Notes: generated by a model not told the origin, from the letters alone. A DNA stretch of 64,000 nucleotides from Azospirillum sp. B21 (GCF_008364825.1 NZ_VTTO01000010.1:124001-188000), one strand, 5' to 3'. Counted from the stretch's first letter, positions 26,086 to 35,444 are shown. Numbers and translations are program-made.

Positions 26086-27861
26086 TCAGCGCGGTGCCAG
26101 CGGCCAGAACACCGCGATGGCCGTCGTGCCCAGGATCACGACCATGATCGACAGCGGCAGCCCCAGCCGCCAGTAGTCGCCGAAGCGGTAGCCGCCCGGC
26201 CCCATCACCAGCGTGTTGCACTGGTGGCCGATGGGGGTGAGGAAGTCGCAGCCCGCCCCAATCGCCACCGCCATCAGGAAAGCGTCCGGCCGCAGCCCGA
26301 GATGGGTGGCGAGGCTGGCGCCGATCGGCGCCATCACCAGCACGGTGGCGGCATTGTTCAGGAAGGGCGTCACCGCCATCGCCGCCACCATGATCATGGC
26401 GAGCGCACCGACGGGCGGCAGTCCCTGAGAAATGTCCGACAGGAAACTGGCGATCAGCTCGCTGCCGCCGGTGGTGCGCAGGGTCTCGCTGACCGGGATC
26501 AGGGAGCCGAGCAGGACCAGGATCGGCCATTCCACCGACTCGTAGGCCTCGCGCAGGCTGACCACCTTCAGCGCCATCATCGCCACCGCCGCCCCGAAGA
26601 AGGCGATGGCGACCGGAACCAGCCCGGTGGCGACCAGCACCACGGTCAGCCCCAGTACCGCGACCGCTGCTGCGCGCTTGGGCGTGCGGCCGATGGCGAG
26701 ATCGCGCTCGGCCAGCGGCAGGCAGCCCAGTTCGGCCAACGTGTCCGCCATGGCCGCCTCCCGCCCCTGCAGGACCACCAGATCGCCCGATTGCAGGCGG
26801 ACGCGGCGCAGCCGCTGGCGAATCGGCCGCCCGCGCCGGCTGATCGCCAGCAGGTTGGCGCCGAAGCGCTCGCGCAGGTTCACCTCCTCGATGCTGTGGC
26901 CGATCATGGTGGAGCGCTGCTCGACCACCGCCTCGACCAGGACGATGTCGTCCTCCTTCTCGACCCCCTCCAGATCCTTGTCGTGCACCATCTTCAATCC
27001 GGCGCGCTTGACCAGATCCGCCAGCGCCGTGGTGTCGCCCTCCAGCACCAGGATGTCGTCGGCGAACAGCACCCAATGGCCCGATGGCACATAGCGGCGG
27101 TAATTCTCGCGCACGATGGCGGCGAGCGTCACCTCTCCCTCGCTGACGGCCTCCAACTCCGCGACCGTGCGGCCGACGAACTGGGAACCGGCGGGCAGCC
27201 GCGCCTCCGCCGTGTAATCGTCGATGTTGAAGGCCGGACCCGCCGACGCCGTCCGCCCCTTGGGCAGCAACCGGTAGCCGACCGTCAGGAAGGCGACGCC
27301 GAACACCGCGATCACCAGCCCGACCGGCGTGAAATCGAACATATGGAAGGGCTCGCCCGTCATCTCGGCGCGCAGGCGCGACACGATGACGTTCGGAGAG
27401 GTGCCGACCAGGGTCATCAGCCCGCCCATCAGCGAGCCGAAGGCCATCGGCATCAGCAGCATCGACACCGGCGTGCCGGTCCGCCGCGCAACCTGCAGGG
27501 CGATGGGCATGAAGATGGCGAGCGCGCCGATGTTCTTGACGATGGCCGACAGCAATGTGACCGCCCCGGCCAGGACGGCGACCTGCATCCACACCGTCGT
27601 CATGCGGGCGGCCAGCGGCCGCATCGCCGCCTCGACCACGCCGGACCGGCCGATGGCGGCACTGATCACCAGGGCGGAGCCGACGATGATCACGATGTCG
27701 TCGGAGAAGCCCTGGAAGGCCTCCTTCGTCGGGACGATCCCGACCGCCACCGAGGCGAGCAGGGCAATCATGCCGACGAGGTCGTAGCGCAGCCGGTCCC
27801 AGATCAGCAGCGCGATCACCGCGCCGATGATGCCGAACGATAACATCTGGTCGAAGGTCAT
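26086..27861 (-). CDS. SLC13/DASS-type permease with two RCK_C (TrkA_C) domains
   Basis: A 591-residue inner-membrane permease: five or so N-terminal membrane segments with the family signature MGGLMTLVGTSPNVIVS, then a cytoplasmic block (about 205-375) with two TrkA_C-like domains (VGRTVAELEAVSEGEVTLAAI and IGHSIEEVNLRERFGANLLAI), then about six further segments including VTPFLNNAATVLVMAPI and HQCNTLVMGPGGYRFGDYW. Members move di/tricarboxylates or inorganic anions such as sulfate with Na+; the substrate is not readable. A large hairpin lies immediately before the start codon. It is co-directional with the AsmA gene upstream. Confidence 0.92.
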   Translation of the reverse strand: MTFDQMLSFGIIGAVIALLIWDRLRYDLVGMIALLASVAVGIVPTKEAFQGFSDDIVIIVGSALVISAAIGRSGVVEAAMRPLAARMTTVWMQVAVLAGAVTLLSAIVKNIGALAIFMPIALQVARRTGTPVSMLLMPMAFGSLMGGLMTLVGTSPNVIVSRLRAEMTGEPFHMFDFTPVGLVIAVFGVAFLTVGYRLLPKGRTASAGPAFNIDDYTAEARLPAGSQFVGRTVAELEAVSEGEVTLAAIVRENYRRYVPSGHWVLFADDILVLEGDTTALADLVKRAGLKMVHDKDLEGVEKEDDIVLVEAVVEQRSTMIGHSIEEVNLRERFGANLLAISRRGRPIRQRLRRVRLQSGDLVVLQGREAAMADTLAELGCLPLAERDLAIGRTPKRAAAVAVLGLTVVLVATGLVPVAIAFFGAAVAMMALKVVSLREAYESVEWPILVLLGSLIPVSETLRTTGGSELIASFLSDISQGLPPVGALAMIMVAAMAVTPFLNNAATVLVMAPIGASLATHLGLRPDAFLMAVAIGAGCDFLTPIGHQCNTLVMGPGGYRFGDYWRLGLPLSIMVVILGTTAIAVFWPLAPR

Positions 27862-27877
27862 TGGGAAAGGCGGCGTC

Positions 27878-27929
27878 CTTCCTGTCCGGTTTCCAAGGCT
27901 GCCCCGTGGAAAGGGGGCCGGACAGGAAG
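27878..27929 (-). promoter_or_regulatory. Large hairpin in the leader of the SLC13-type permease gene
   Basis: Outer arms CTTCCTGTCCGG (27878-27889) and CCGGACAGGAAG (27918-27929) pair perfectly over 12 bp, and inner arms TTTCCA/TGGAAA add six more with a five-base bulge. The structure ends 17 bases upstream of the permease start and just after the AsmA stop. There is no U-tract, so it is more likely an mRNA leader or processing structure than a terminator. Confidence 0.6.
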
Positions 27930-27945
27930 ATCGCGGAACAGTCGG

Positions 27946-29982
27946 TCAGCGCGCCGAACCCGACGCCTTCCCCTCCCCGCGGCCGTTGCCCGACTTGCCG
28001 GACGCCGGCGCTCCCTTGTTGGGGGAACGGGCGTCCTGCACCAGCCGGCCACACTGTGGCTGCTCATCACTGCCTGGGTCAAGGAAGGGCAGCACGCCGG
28101 CCAGCGGGGTCAGCAGCACGCCCAGCGCCACCGCCGCGGCGCCGCGCGCGGCCGACTCGGTGGGATCCACGCCGATGTCGGGGTTGCCCAGCGTGCCGCC
28201 GACCAGCACCGGCACATGGGTGGCGAACACCTGCGGCGACTTGGAATCGCCGACGATCCGCAGGTCGAGCGCCTCGTTGCGCAGGCTGATCGTCCCCTTG
28301 CCGGTGACCAGCGTTTCGGGCGTGTCCAGCACCAGCGCCTCGGCGCGGGCGATGCCGTTCTCCACCGACAGGTTGCCGACCAGACAGTTGAAGGGCAGCG
28401 GCTCCGACCCGGAGAGCACGACGCCCAGCGTCTCCAGGATGTTGGTCTTCAGCCCCTTGACCGCGAGGCTGGTGATTCGCCCGCCATCGACCGAAACGCC
28501 GACCTTGCCGTCGGAGGTCGCCAGCAGGTCGGCCACCGTCTTCCCTGTCCCTGCCAGCTGGATGCGGCCGGCCACCGTGCCGCCGACCTGGCCGGCGAAG
28601 GAGGTCTCGCTGAAGAAGGACGACAGCTTCATGGAGCGGATGTCCAGGTTGGTGCGCAGGGCCGGAACCTTGCGGCTGCCGTCCACCTGCACCGTGCCGG
28701 CAATCCGCCCGCCGCCGATGCCCAGCGACAGCGGGTCGAAATGAAGGTCGCCGTTGGTCAGCTTGACGCGCATGTCCAGGTCCTGGAGCGGCGCGAAGGG
28801 CGCCTCCACCCTCTTGCCGCGCAGGCGGACGTCCATGTCGGTGTTGCGCAGCTTCTCCACGTTGATCGGGGTGGCGGGGATGACCCGGTTGTTGCCGCGA
28901 GTCGGGTAATCGTCGCTGCCGCGCGGCGAGGCGCCGACGAGGCCGGCCAGATCCTGCGCCGCCAGCCGGTTGGAGATCAGGTCGGCCTTCACCATCGGCC
29001 TCTCGCCGTTGGTGTCGACCGACAGGTCGCCCGACAGGTCGCTCTCGCCGACCTTGCCGTTCATGCCGTGGAAGGCCCATAGCCCCCCTTCGCGAGACAG
29101 GTGGCCGGAAATGGAATAGGGGCGCGTCTTCGGCGTCGGGATGCCGAGGATCGGGAAGATCTCCGCCAGATCGTTGCCGCTGAGCGCCACCGACAGGTCG
29201 ATGCCTTCCATCTTCACCGGCTCCGCCATCGAGCCCTCGATGCGGCCCTTGGTCTTGCCGACGGCGGCCTCGATCTTCATCGGATAGGGCTTGGGGTCGT
29301 CGCGCAGGTAGAGCAGTGATCCGCCTTCCGCCGCCAGGGTGAAGGGCTTTCCGGCGAAGTTGCCCTTGCCGTTCAGCTGCACCGTGTCGTCGTCGTTGCC
29401 GCCGGTGGCGGTGTTGATGGTGTTGTCGATGTCGATGTCGCTGGTGGGATCGCGGTAGCGAATCCGGCCGTCGGCGATCACCAGCCGTTCGATCACCGGG
29501 ATGTCGCCGCGGTCGTCGGGGGTCGCGGCCTCCTTCGCCACCGCCTTCTCCGCGTTGGGCGGGCCGAAATTCCAGTTGGCCTCGCCCTTGTCGTTCTTCT
29601 CCAGGATCAGCTTGGGGCCCTGGAACTTCAGCTCCGGCAATTCCCAGTCGCCGCGCAGCAGGGGCCAGAGCCGCAGCGTGGCGTCCAGCGCCTGGATCGC
29701 CACCATGTCCTTGTCCCCACCCTGCTCCTGCGCCCATTGGGCGTTGGCGACGCGGAGGCCTTCGACATGGATGCGGATCGGGTTGCCGAGATGGACGCGC
29801 AGGTCGCCGTCGATCGCGACTTCGCGGTTCAGCGCGGCCGAGGCGCGGCGGGCGACGAAGCCGCGGGCGTCGTTCCAGTCGAACAGCAGCAGCACCGCGC
29901 CGACGCCGACCACGGCTAGGCCGACCAGCCCCAGCAGGCCGTAGCCGATCCACTTGAACACCGATCCCGCTCCCGCTGCCAT
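27946..29982 (-). CDS. AsmA-family protein
   Basis: A 678-residue protein with one N-terminal membrane anchor (about 10-32) and the AsmA N-domain (FDWNDARGFVARRASAALNREVAIDGDLRVHLG). A long beta-rich periplasmic region and the AsmA C-terminal domain follow near 430-610 (SLGIGGGRIAGTVQVDG, GVSVDGGRITSLAVKGLKT). AsmA-like proteins form hydrophobic grooves for phospholipid transfer or envelope assembly. The tail is Gly/Ser/Lys-rich. ATG 29982 has GGAG upstream. The SLC13-type gene follows after 84 bases with a hairpin between them. Confidence 0.93.
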   Translation of the reverse strand: MAAGAGSVFKWIGYGLLGLVGLAVVGVGAVLLLFDWNDARGFVARRASAALNREVAIDGDLRVHLGNPIRIHVEGLRVANAQWAQEQGGDKDMVAIQALDATLRLWPLLRGDWELPELKFQGPKLILEKNDKGEANWNFGPPNAEKAVAKEAATPDDRGDIPVIERLVIADGRIRYRDPTSDIDIDNTINTATGGNDDDTVQLNGKGNFAGKPFTLAAEGGSLLYLRDDPKPYPMKIEAAVGKTKGRIEGSMAEPVKMEGIDLSVALSGNDLAEIFPILGIPTPKTRPYSISGHLSREGGLWAFHGMNGKVGESDLSGDLSVDTNGERPMVKADLISNRLAAQDLAGLVGASPRGSDDYPTRGNNRVIPATPINVEKLRNTDMDVRLRGKRVEAPFAPLQDLDMRVKLTNGDLHFDPLSLGIGGGRIAGTVQVDGSRKVPALRTNLDIRSMKLSSFFSETSFAGQVGGTVAGRIQLAGTGKTVADLLATSDGKVGVSVDGGRITSLAVKGLKTNILETLGVVLSGSEPLPFNCLVGNLSVENGIARAEALVLDTPETLVTGKGTISLRNEALDLRIVGDSKSPQVFATHVPVLVGGTLGNPDIGVDPTESAARGAAAVALGVLLTPLAGVLPFLDPGSDEQPQCGRLVQDARSPNKGAPASGKSGNGRGEGKASGSAR

Positions 29983-30207
29983 TACTCCGCCCCTCCCCTC
30001 CGCAAACGGTCCTTTCCTTTCAACGGCCGGCGGGGCGGAACGGCGAAGGTCCGGGGACGGGAGTACCGCAAGAGATCCCAGGCTCTAGCTCGAAGGTGAT
30101 ATATTTCCGTTGTCGCTTATATTGGATTTAACGCAAAATTCAGCTTCCCCGGTCCGTAATCCAATGATCCGGTTCGACACTCCCTGACAGCCACGGCCGC
30201 AGACACG

Positions 30208-31311
30208 ATGCGCTCCCTTACCAACTTCGCCCCGTCCACTTTCGAGGAACGCGGTGCCGCGGTGGCCTTCACCACGCCGGTCCTGGCGCAGACGCGGGTG
30301 CGCAAGGACAGCCGCGACCAGCTGGAGGTTCTGGTGCCCAACCTGTCGGAAGGGCGCGGCGTCTATGTGGTGCCGTGGAAGTCGCTGCCGCTGGCCTTCC
30401 CGATGACCGTGCACGACCGCATGCTGCACGACCTGATCGCCAAGGCGGACGGCTGCTCTCCCGACGACATCCGCAAGGCGGTGCTGGAGGCGGCGCGCTG
30501 CGGCCTTGCCGGCGGCGGCGCCGTGGCGGCGGCGGAAGCGGCGCTGAACGACGACGACGAACAGCGGCTTCTGATCAACTACCAGCTGATCGTGGAGGCG
30601 CTGAAGGCGGTCGGCCTGGAATCGACCGAGATCCTGCGGGTCGGCCTGACCTCCGCCGAGGGGCAGAAGCTGACCCGCGACCTGATGATGAAGGCGGCGC
30701 AGCGCCTGGCCCTGGAGCCGACCGAACTCTATGGCCGCATCGCCGAACTGGCTGTGATGATGGAGTCGATCGGGATCGCCACCTCGCCCAAGCCGGCGCG
30801 GCTGCGGCGGCTGATGCGCGACCTGCAGGGCTTCCGCGACAGCATGACCGACTGGGCGACCGACAACGTGTCGGAAGCCGCCCCCATCGGCGGATTCTGC
30901 GCCGAGGTGGCGGAGCACACGGTGAACCACGCCCGCAACGTCATCGGCCAGCTGGATCAGGCGATGGCCTCCTTCGAGACGCTGCTGCGCCAGTGGGAGA
31001 CCAAGCGGCCGCAGATCCGCAAGGCGTGCAGCCGGCTGTCCTGGCTGCTGGACGGCTGGGAATACCTGATCCTGCTGTGGAGCGACGCGCTGACCCAGGA
31101 CCGGTACTCCCAGGACATGGCCGTCCACGACATCTTCCGTGTCATTCCGCTGCTGCCCCGGGACGAGGGGCGGATCGACCAGTCGCTGATGGCCGACAAG
31201 CTGATCACCAGCCAGAAGCGGTCGGTGCGCGCCTATGTCGACTGGCGCAGCGGACAGCTGGACGTCGATCTCGTCATGCGGATCGAGACGCTCAAAGGGA
31301 AGGCGGCCTGA
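30208..31311 (+). CDS. Unknown helical protein, first of a three-gene cluster
   Basis: A 367-residue soluble protein, nearly all helical after a beta-rich first 60 residues (LEVLVPNLSEGRGVYVVPWKSL). A helical body with an Ala/Gly-rich segment (RCGLAGGGAVAAAEAAL) follows, then long amphipathic helices ending in an Arg/Lys tail. No catalytic motif, signal or membrane segment is visible. The stop is two bases before the next ATG, so the two genes are almost certainly translated together. Divergent from the AsmA gene. I do not recognise the family. Confidence 0.75.
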   Translation: MRSLTNFAPSTFEERGAAVAFTTPVLAQTRVRKDSRDQLEVLVPNLSEGRGVYVVPWKSLPLAFPMTVHDRMLHDLIAKADGCSPDDIRKAVLEAARCGLAGGGAVAAAEAALNDDDEQRLLINYQLIVEALKAVGLESTEILRVGLTSAEGQKLTRDLMMKAAQRLALEPTELYGRIAELAVMMESIGIATSPKPARLRRLMRDLQGFRDSMTDWATDNVSEAAPIGGFCAEVAEHTVNHARNVIGQLDQAMASFETLLRQWETKRPQIRKACSRLSWLLDGWEYLILLWSDALTQDRYSQDMAVHDIFRVIPLLPRDEGRIDQSLMADKLITSQKRSVRAYVDWRSGQLDVDLVMRIETLKGKAA

Positions 31312-31313
31312 CC

Positions 31314-32615
31314 ATGGAGATGAGGGATCTGGTCGCGCTGGGCGACAAGCTTCTGGACATCGACGAGGCCAAGTTCCGTCAGGTGGTCGAGCTGCTGGAG
31401 CAGATGAACGAGCATCCCGACATCCAGCGCACCATCGCCGTCATCCGTCCCCGGCTGGTCGAGTTGCGGCTGCACCGCCGGCCGACGCTGAAGCGCCTGT
31501 TCTGCGACCCGTTCGAGGACCTGTTCGAAGCCCTGGGCAAGGCCGACCCGGTGCCGCTGAGCGTGATCGAGCGGTCGCTGATGAACAGCCTGTGGCCGCT
31601 GGTGGAGGCCGAGATCGGCAAGGACCGGCTGCGCAGCTTCCGCCCCGCCCTGCAGGACGGGCCGCAGCGCAAGGCGCTGACCGAAGCCTTCTGGGCGGAG
31701 TGCGGGTCCGCGGTGGCGCGAATCGCCGAGGGTGCGACGGCTGGCCATTACAGCGACGCGCTGGAGCTGCGGATGAATCCGGCGCGGATGCGGGCGCTGA
31801 CCGACATCGCCACCATCCTGTCCATCGCGCCCGAGGTGGCGGAGATGAAGGCGGCGCTATCGCCCAAGCCGGTGCCGAAGCTGCACGCCGACCATGTCGA
31901 GGCGATCCAGGCGGTCGGCCGCCGCGTCACCCGCGCCCGTCCGGAGGCGCTGAAGATCTTCGTCCTCATCGCCACCTCGCGCCTCAGCGACCCGACGGTC
32001 CTGCTGAGCGGATTGTGGGACATGGATCTGGGGCAAAAGCCGGCCGACCGCGCCGCCCTGTTCATGGCGCTGAGCGGAACGGTCGTCGCCCAGATGGAGG
32101 ACCGCTCCCGCGCCTTCCGGAGCGCGCCCGGCACCGACCGCATGGCGGTGGCCGACCTGGCGCTCGACCTCGTTGCCAGCCTGGATGCCACCCGCGCGGC
32201 GATGGAGCACAGCCGCAACAAGGACTTCGACCAGCGGCTGAAGGAGGTCCGCAACTCCGTCCACGCCATGGTGAAGACCCAGGTCCTGCAGGACGCCGAC
32301 GCCGGCATCGTCGCCGCCATCGGCGCGCTGGACGGCGGCAGCGAGGGACGGGCCCAGCTGGCCCAGGCGGAGAACCAGGCGCGGGCCTTGCGCAAATGCG
32401 CGACCATCGCCGATACGCTTGGCCTGCGCGGCGAGCTGCGGGAGATGACGCAGAAGACCACCGCCTCGCTGACGGAAAAGGCGCAGCAGGCACTGGGCGG
32501 CCCCGCCGGCAATGCGCGCACCGGCTATACCGCCATCCGCATGATCGAGCTGATTGCCGGCCCCGCCGAAGCGAATAAGATCATGGACGGGATCATGAAC
32601 GGCGGCCGGCGTTGA
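31314..32615 (+). CDS. Unknown helical protein, second of a three-gene cluster
   Basis: A 433-residue soluble, helix-rich protein starting MEMRDLVALGDKLLDIDEAK, with GGAAGG shortly before the ATG. It has a likely coiled-coil-containing C-terminal half (about 290-400, including KDFDQRLKEVRNSVHAMVK). No known motif is recognised. Its acidic/basic helix pattern resembles that of the preceding protein, and the pair may form a complex; that is inference from gene coupling only. An overlapping longer frame from 30375 is a shadow of the first gene. Confidence 0.75.
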   Translation: MEMRDLVALGDKLLDIDEAKFRQVVELLEQMNEHPDIQRTIAVIRPRLVELRLHRRPTLKRLFCDPFEDLFEALGKADPVPLSVIERSLMNSLWPLVEAEIGKDRLRSFRPALQDGPQRKALTEAFWAECGSAVARIAEGATAGHYSDALELRMNPARMRALTDIATILSIAPEVAEMKAALSPKPVPKLHADHVEAIQAVGRRVTRARPEALKIFVLIATSRLSDPTVLLSGLWDMDLGQKPADRAALFMALSGTVVAQMEDRSRAFRSAPGTDRMAVADLALDLVASLDATRAAMEHSRNKDFDQRLKEVRNSVHAMVKTQVLQDADAGIVAAIGALDGGSEGRAQLAQAENQARALRKCATIADTLGLRGELREMTQKTTASLTEKAQQALGGPAGNARTGYTAIRMIELIAGPAEANKIMDGIMNGGRR

Positions 32616-32650
32616 GTGTACGGGCGTCTGGCGGTTTGGAGGATCGGGCG

Positions 32651-33025
32651 ATGGGAGCGGGATACACCGGCTGGGAACTGCCTGCGGAGGAGCGCGGCCG
32701 GCTGCTGGCCCTGATCCCGCAGCGTTACGAGCGGCTCGTCGCCGACCATGTGACGCAGAAGTTCGGCGCCGGCCGGAATGAGCCGCTGCCGACCGCCACC
32801 GAAGCGGAGGTGATCGGCTGCGCCGACGACGGCGAGGGGGTGCAGGCGCTCATCGTCGCCATCGACGGCACCAGCGACCGGCCCGACGGATCGACCTACC
32901 ACATCACATGGTCGCTGGAGCGCAACCGCCGCGCGGTGGAATCCAACGACGTCATCCGCGACTATGGCTGGCGCCCGCTGGAGCCGGTGACGATCAGGCT
33001 GGTGCCGCGGTTTTTTGGGGGGTAA
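32651..33025 (+). CDS. Unknown small protein, third of the cluster
   Basis: A 124-residue protein. ATG 32651 has GGAGG ending eight bases before it; an in-frame TTG at 32612 overlaps the previous stop and lacks that support. The second half is beta-rich (VQALIVAIDGTSDRPDGSTYHITWSL then PLEPVTIRLVPRF), suggesting a small mixed alpha/beta fold. Family unknown. It starts 36 bases after the second cluster gene. Confidence 0.7.
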   Translation: MGAGYTGWELPAEERGRLLALIPQRYERLVADHVTQKFGAGRNEPLPTATEAEVIGCADDGEGVQALIVAIDGTSDRPDGSTYHITWSLERNRRAVESNDVIRDYGWRPLEPVTIRLVPRFFGG

Positions 33026-33059
33026 GGGGGGCAGTGATTTTCAGGCGGAGAGGCGCCCC

Positions 33060-33962
33060 TCACGGCACCTCCGCCACGCCTTCCGCCGCGACGCCGCGCT
33101 TGAGGCGTTGTTCGCGGTAGACGATGAACAGGCCGCTGCCGATGATCAGCGCGGCGCCCACCCCCATGCGGGCGGTCGGCGCGGTGCCCCATACGGCGAG
33201 GTCGAGGATCACCGCCCACAGGATCGACACATACTGGAACGGCACCACCACCGCGGCCGGGCTGAGCTGCAGGGAGCGGTTCATCATGGCGTGGCCGGCC
33301 AGCGCGGTGATGCCCAGCAGCCCCAGCAGGAAGAAGCCGAGCCAGCCCGGCGCCGACCAGGACCAGGGCAGAGCCGCACCGCCGATCAGGATGCCGCCGA
33401 CCATCTGGTTGCCGACCAGCGTCAGGCTGGACGCCGAGCGCAGGACGCGGGTGGAGATCACGCCACCGGAGAAGATGACGGCGCCCAGCAGCGCCACCAG
33501 CGACGGCCACAGATCGAAGCGGCCGGTCGGATTCAGCACGATGACGACGCCGACGAAGCCCACCAGCACCGCCGCCCAGCGGCGCCAGCCCACGCTTTCC
33601 CGCAGGATCACCACCGACAGCGCGGTGACGATCAGCGGCGCCGACATGTAGATCGTCATCACGTCGGCGAGCGGCAGATAGCCCACCGCCCAGTAGAAGC
33701 AGGCGACGTCCACCGTCATCAGGAAGACGCGCAGGATATGCAGCGGCAGCCGGTCGACGGCGAAGACCCGGGCCACACCCTCGCGCCGGATCATCGGCGC
33801 CAGCACCGCCAGCCCGAACAGGCTGCGCACGGCGATCAGCATGGCGACGGAATGGTCGGCCACCAGCCATTTGCCGAGCGCGTCGTTCAGCGTGAAAAGC
33901 GTCATCCCGCCCAGCATCATCAGGATGCCGAGGCGGGTGTCGGTCGCGGGGGCCGCGGTCAT
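33060..33962 (-). CDS. EamA/DMT-family transporter
   Basis: A 300-residue inner-membrane protein with about ten membrane helices in two EamA repeats (first half LGGMTLFTLNDALGKWLV..., second half LLGAVIFSGGVISTRVL...). Drug/metabolite transporter proteins usually export or exchange metabolites or amino acids; substrate unknown. ATG 33962 (MTAAPATDTRLG) is chosen to place the first helix near the N-terminus; ATG 34010 is also open, and neither has a clear ribosome site. It follows the CaiB-type gene on the same strand and may share its transcript. Confidence 0.9.
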   Translation of the reverse strand: MTAAPATDTRLGILMMLGGMTLFTLNDALGKWLVADHSVAMLIAVRSLFGLAVLAPMIRREGVARVFAVDRLPLHILRVFLMTVDVACFYWAVGYLPLADVMTIYMSAPLIVTALSVVILRESVGWRRWAAVLVGFVGVVIVLNPTGRFDLWPSLVALLGAVIFSGGVISTRVLRSASSLTLVGNQMVGGILIGGAALPWSWSAPGWLGFFLLGLLGITALAGHAMMNRSLQLSPAAVVVPFQYVSILWAVILDLAVWGTAPTARMGVGAALIIGSGLFIVYREQRLKRGVAAEGVAEVP

Positions 33963-34039
33963 GGAAAGGTCCGGAGATGATTGAGAGTGTAAATGATGGG
34001 ACGGCACCATAGCCGAAGCGCCGCCCCGCTTTCACACCC

Positions 34040-35242
34040 TCAGATCACACCCCTGTCCCGCAAGGACGCGATATCGGCCTCGCTCAAGCCCAGCTGATCC
34101 GCCAGCACCGCATCGGTGTGCTGGCCCAGCGTCGGCGGCGCGGTGTCGTGGACCAACGGGGTGCCGCTGTAGCGGATCGGGCTCGCCACCGTCGGCACGC
34201 TGCCCTGGGTCGGGTGCGGCAGATCCTGATGGATGTTGCGGGCCTTCACTTGCGGATCCTCGAAGACCGCGGTCAGGTCGTTGATCGGGCCGCAGGGGAC
34301 GCCGACCTGCTCCAGCGCGTCCAGCCAGTCGTGACTGTCGCGGGTGCGGATCAGCTCCTCCAGCAGGGCCACCAGCTCCTTGCGGTTAGCGACGCGGGCC
34401 GGATTGGTGGCGTAGCGCTCGTCCTTCGCCAGTTCGGGACGGCCGGCGACCGTGCAGAACTTGGCGAACTGGCCGTCGTTGCCGACCGCCAGGATGATGT
34501 AGCCGTCGCGGGTGGCGAAGGCCTGATAGGGCACGATGTTCGGGTGGGCGTTGCCGAGCCGCTGCGGCGCCTTGCCGCCGACCAGACAGTTCATCGCCTG
34601 ATTCGCCAGCACCGCCACCTGCACGTCGAGCAGCGCGAGGTCCACCTGCTGCCCCTCGCCGGTGCGGTCGCGGTGGGCCAGCGCGCCCATGATGCCGATG
34701 GTGGCGTAGAGACCGGTGAAGATGTCGGTCACGGCGACGCCGACCTTGACCGGACCGCCACCCGGCTCTCCGTCGGGTTGGCCGGTGATGCTCATCAGCC
34801 CGCCCATGCCCTGGATCATGAAATCGTAGCCGGCACGGTTGCGGTACGGCCCGGTCTGGCCGAAGCCGGTGATCGAGCAATAGACCAGCCGCGGGTTGAC
34901 CGCCTTCAGGCTGTCATAGTCGAGGCCGTATTTGACCAGCCCGCCGACTTTGAAATTCTCGATGACGACATCGGCCTGGGCGGCGAGCTTGCGGACAAGC
35001 TCCTGGCCTTCCGGCCGCTCGAAGTCGATGGTGATGGACCGCTTGCCCCGGTTGGTCGACAGGAAATAGGCCGACTGGTCGCCGGCCCAGGGCGGACCCC
35101 AGGCGCGGGTGTCGTCGCCGGCGCCCGGCCGTTCCACCTTGATCACGTCGGCGCCGAGATCGGCCAGCGTCTGCGCCGACCACGGCCCGGCGAGAACGCG
35201 CGACAGTTCCAGCACCCGGATGTGCGACAAGGGTCCGGCCAA
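34040..35242 (-). CDS. CaiB/BaiF-family CoA-transferase
   Basis: A 400-residue family III CoA-transferase. It starts with TTG (AGGAGG eight bases upstream) giving MAGPLSHIRVLELSRVLAGP, the standard N-terminus. The predicted catalytic Asp is D173 in GVAVTDIFTGLYA. Interlaced-dimer family features include DLGADVIKVERPGAGDDTR and GFGQTGPYRNRAGYD. Such enzymes move CoA between carboxylic acids (oxalate, carnitine, mesaconate, succinate, 2-methylsuccinate). Its position next to gabT/gabD suggests a C4-type acid, but the substrate is not established. It is separated from gabT by a palindromic element. Confidence 0.93.
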   Translation of the reverse strand: MAGPLSHIRVLELSRVLAGPWSAQTLADLGADVIKVERPGAGDDTRAWGPPWAGDQSAYFLSTNRGKRSITIDFERPEGQELVRKLAAQADVVIENFKVGGLVKYGLDYDSLKAVNPRLVYCSITGFGQTGPYRNRAGYDFMIQGMGGLMSITGQPDGEPGGGPVKVGVAVTDIFTGLYATIGIMGALAHRDRTGEGQQVDLALLDVQVAVLANQAMNCLVGGKAPQRLGNAHPNIVPYQAFATRDGYIILAVGNDGQFAKFCTVAGRPELAKDERYATNPARVANRKELVALLEELIRTRDSHDWLDALEQVGVPCGPINDLTAVFEDPQVKARNIHQDLPHPTQGSVPTVASPIRYSGTPLVHDTAPPTLGQHTDAVLADQLGLSEADIASLRDRGVI

Positions 35243-35279
35243 GGTTACTTCCTCCTATCTTATTGCCCTCTCCCGCAGT

Positions 35280-35424
35280 GCCCCCTCTCCCCCTGGGGAG
35301 AGGGTCGGGGTGAGGGGGATGCGTTACGTGACGCCGATTGAAGAGCCGGAACGTCACGCTTCTTGATGATCCTCGCCATGCGTCCCCCTCACCCTAACCC
35401 TCTCCCCGGGGGGGAGAGGGGATC
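35280..35424. repeat. Palindromic intergenic element, type C, copy 2 (inverted)
   Basis: The same outer arms as the copy at 25.3 kb. The inner 69 bases, read on the minus strand, match that copy closely (both contain GGCGAGGAT, TCAAGAA, CGTGACGT, CCGGC, CTTCAAT and GCGTCACG), so this is a second copy in the opposite orientation. It lies between the gabT stop and the CoA-transferase start. Confidence 0.92.
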
Positions 35425-35444
35425 CAGGCGGGAGAGGGAAAGTC

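Noticed and set aside
26021-28054. A 677-residue minus-strand frame partly over the SLC13-type gene
   Set aside because: An Arg/Gly-rich out-of-frame shadow; the true gene in the neighbouring frame has membrane helices and the permease signature.
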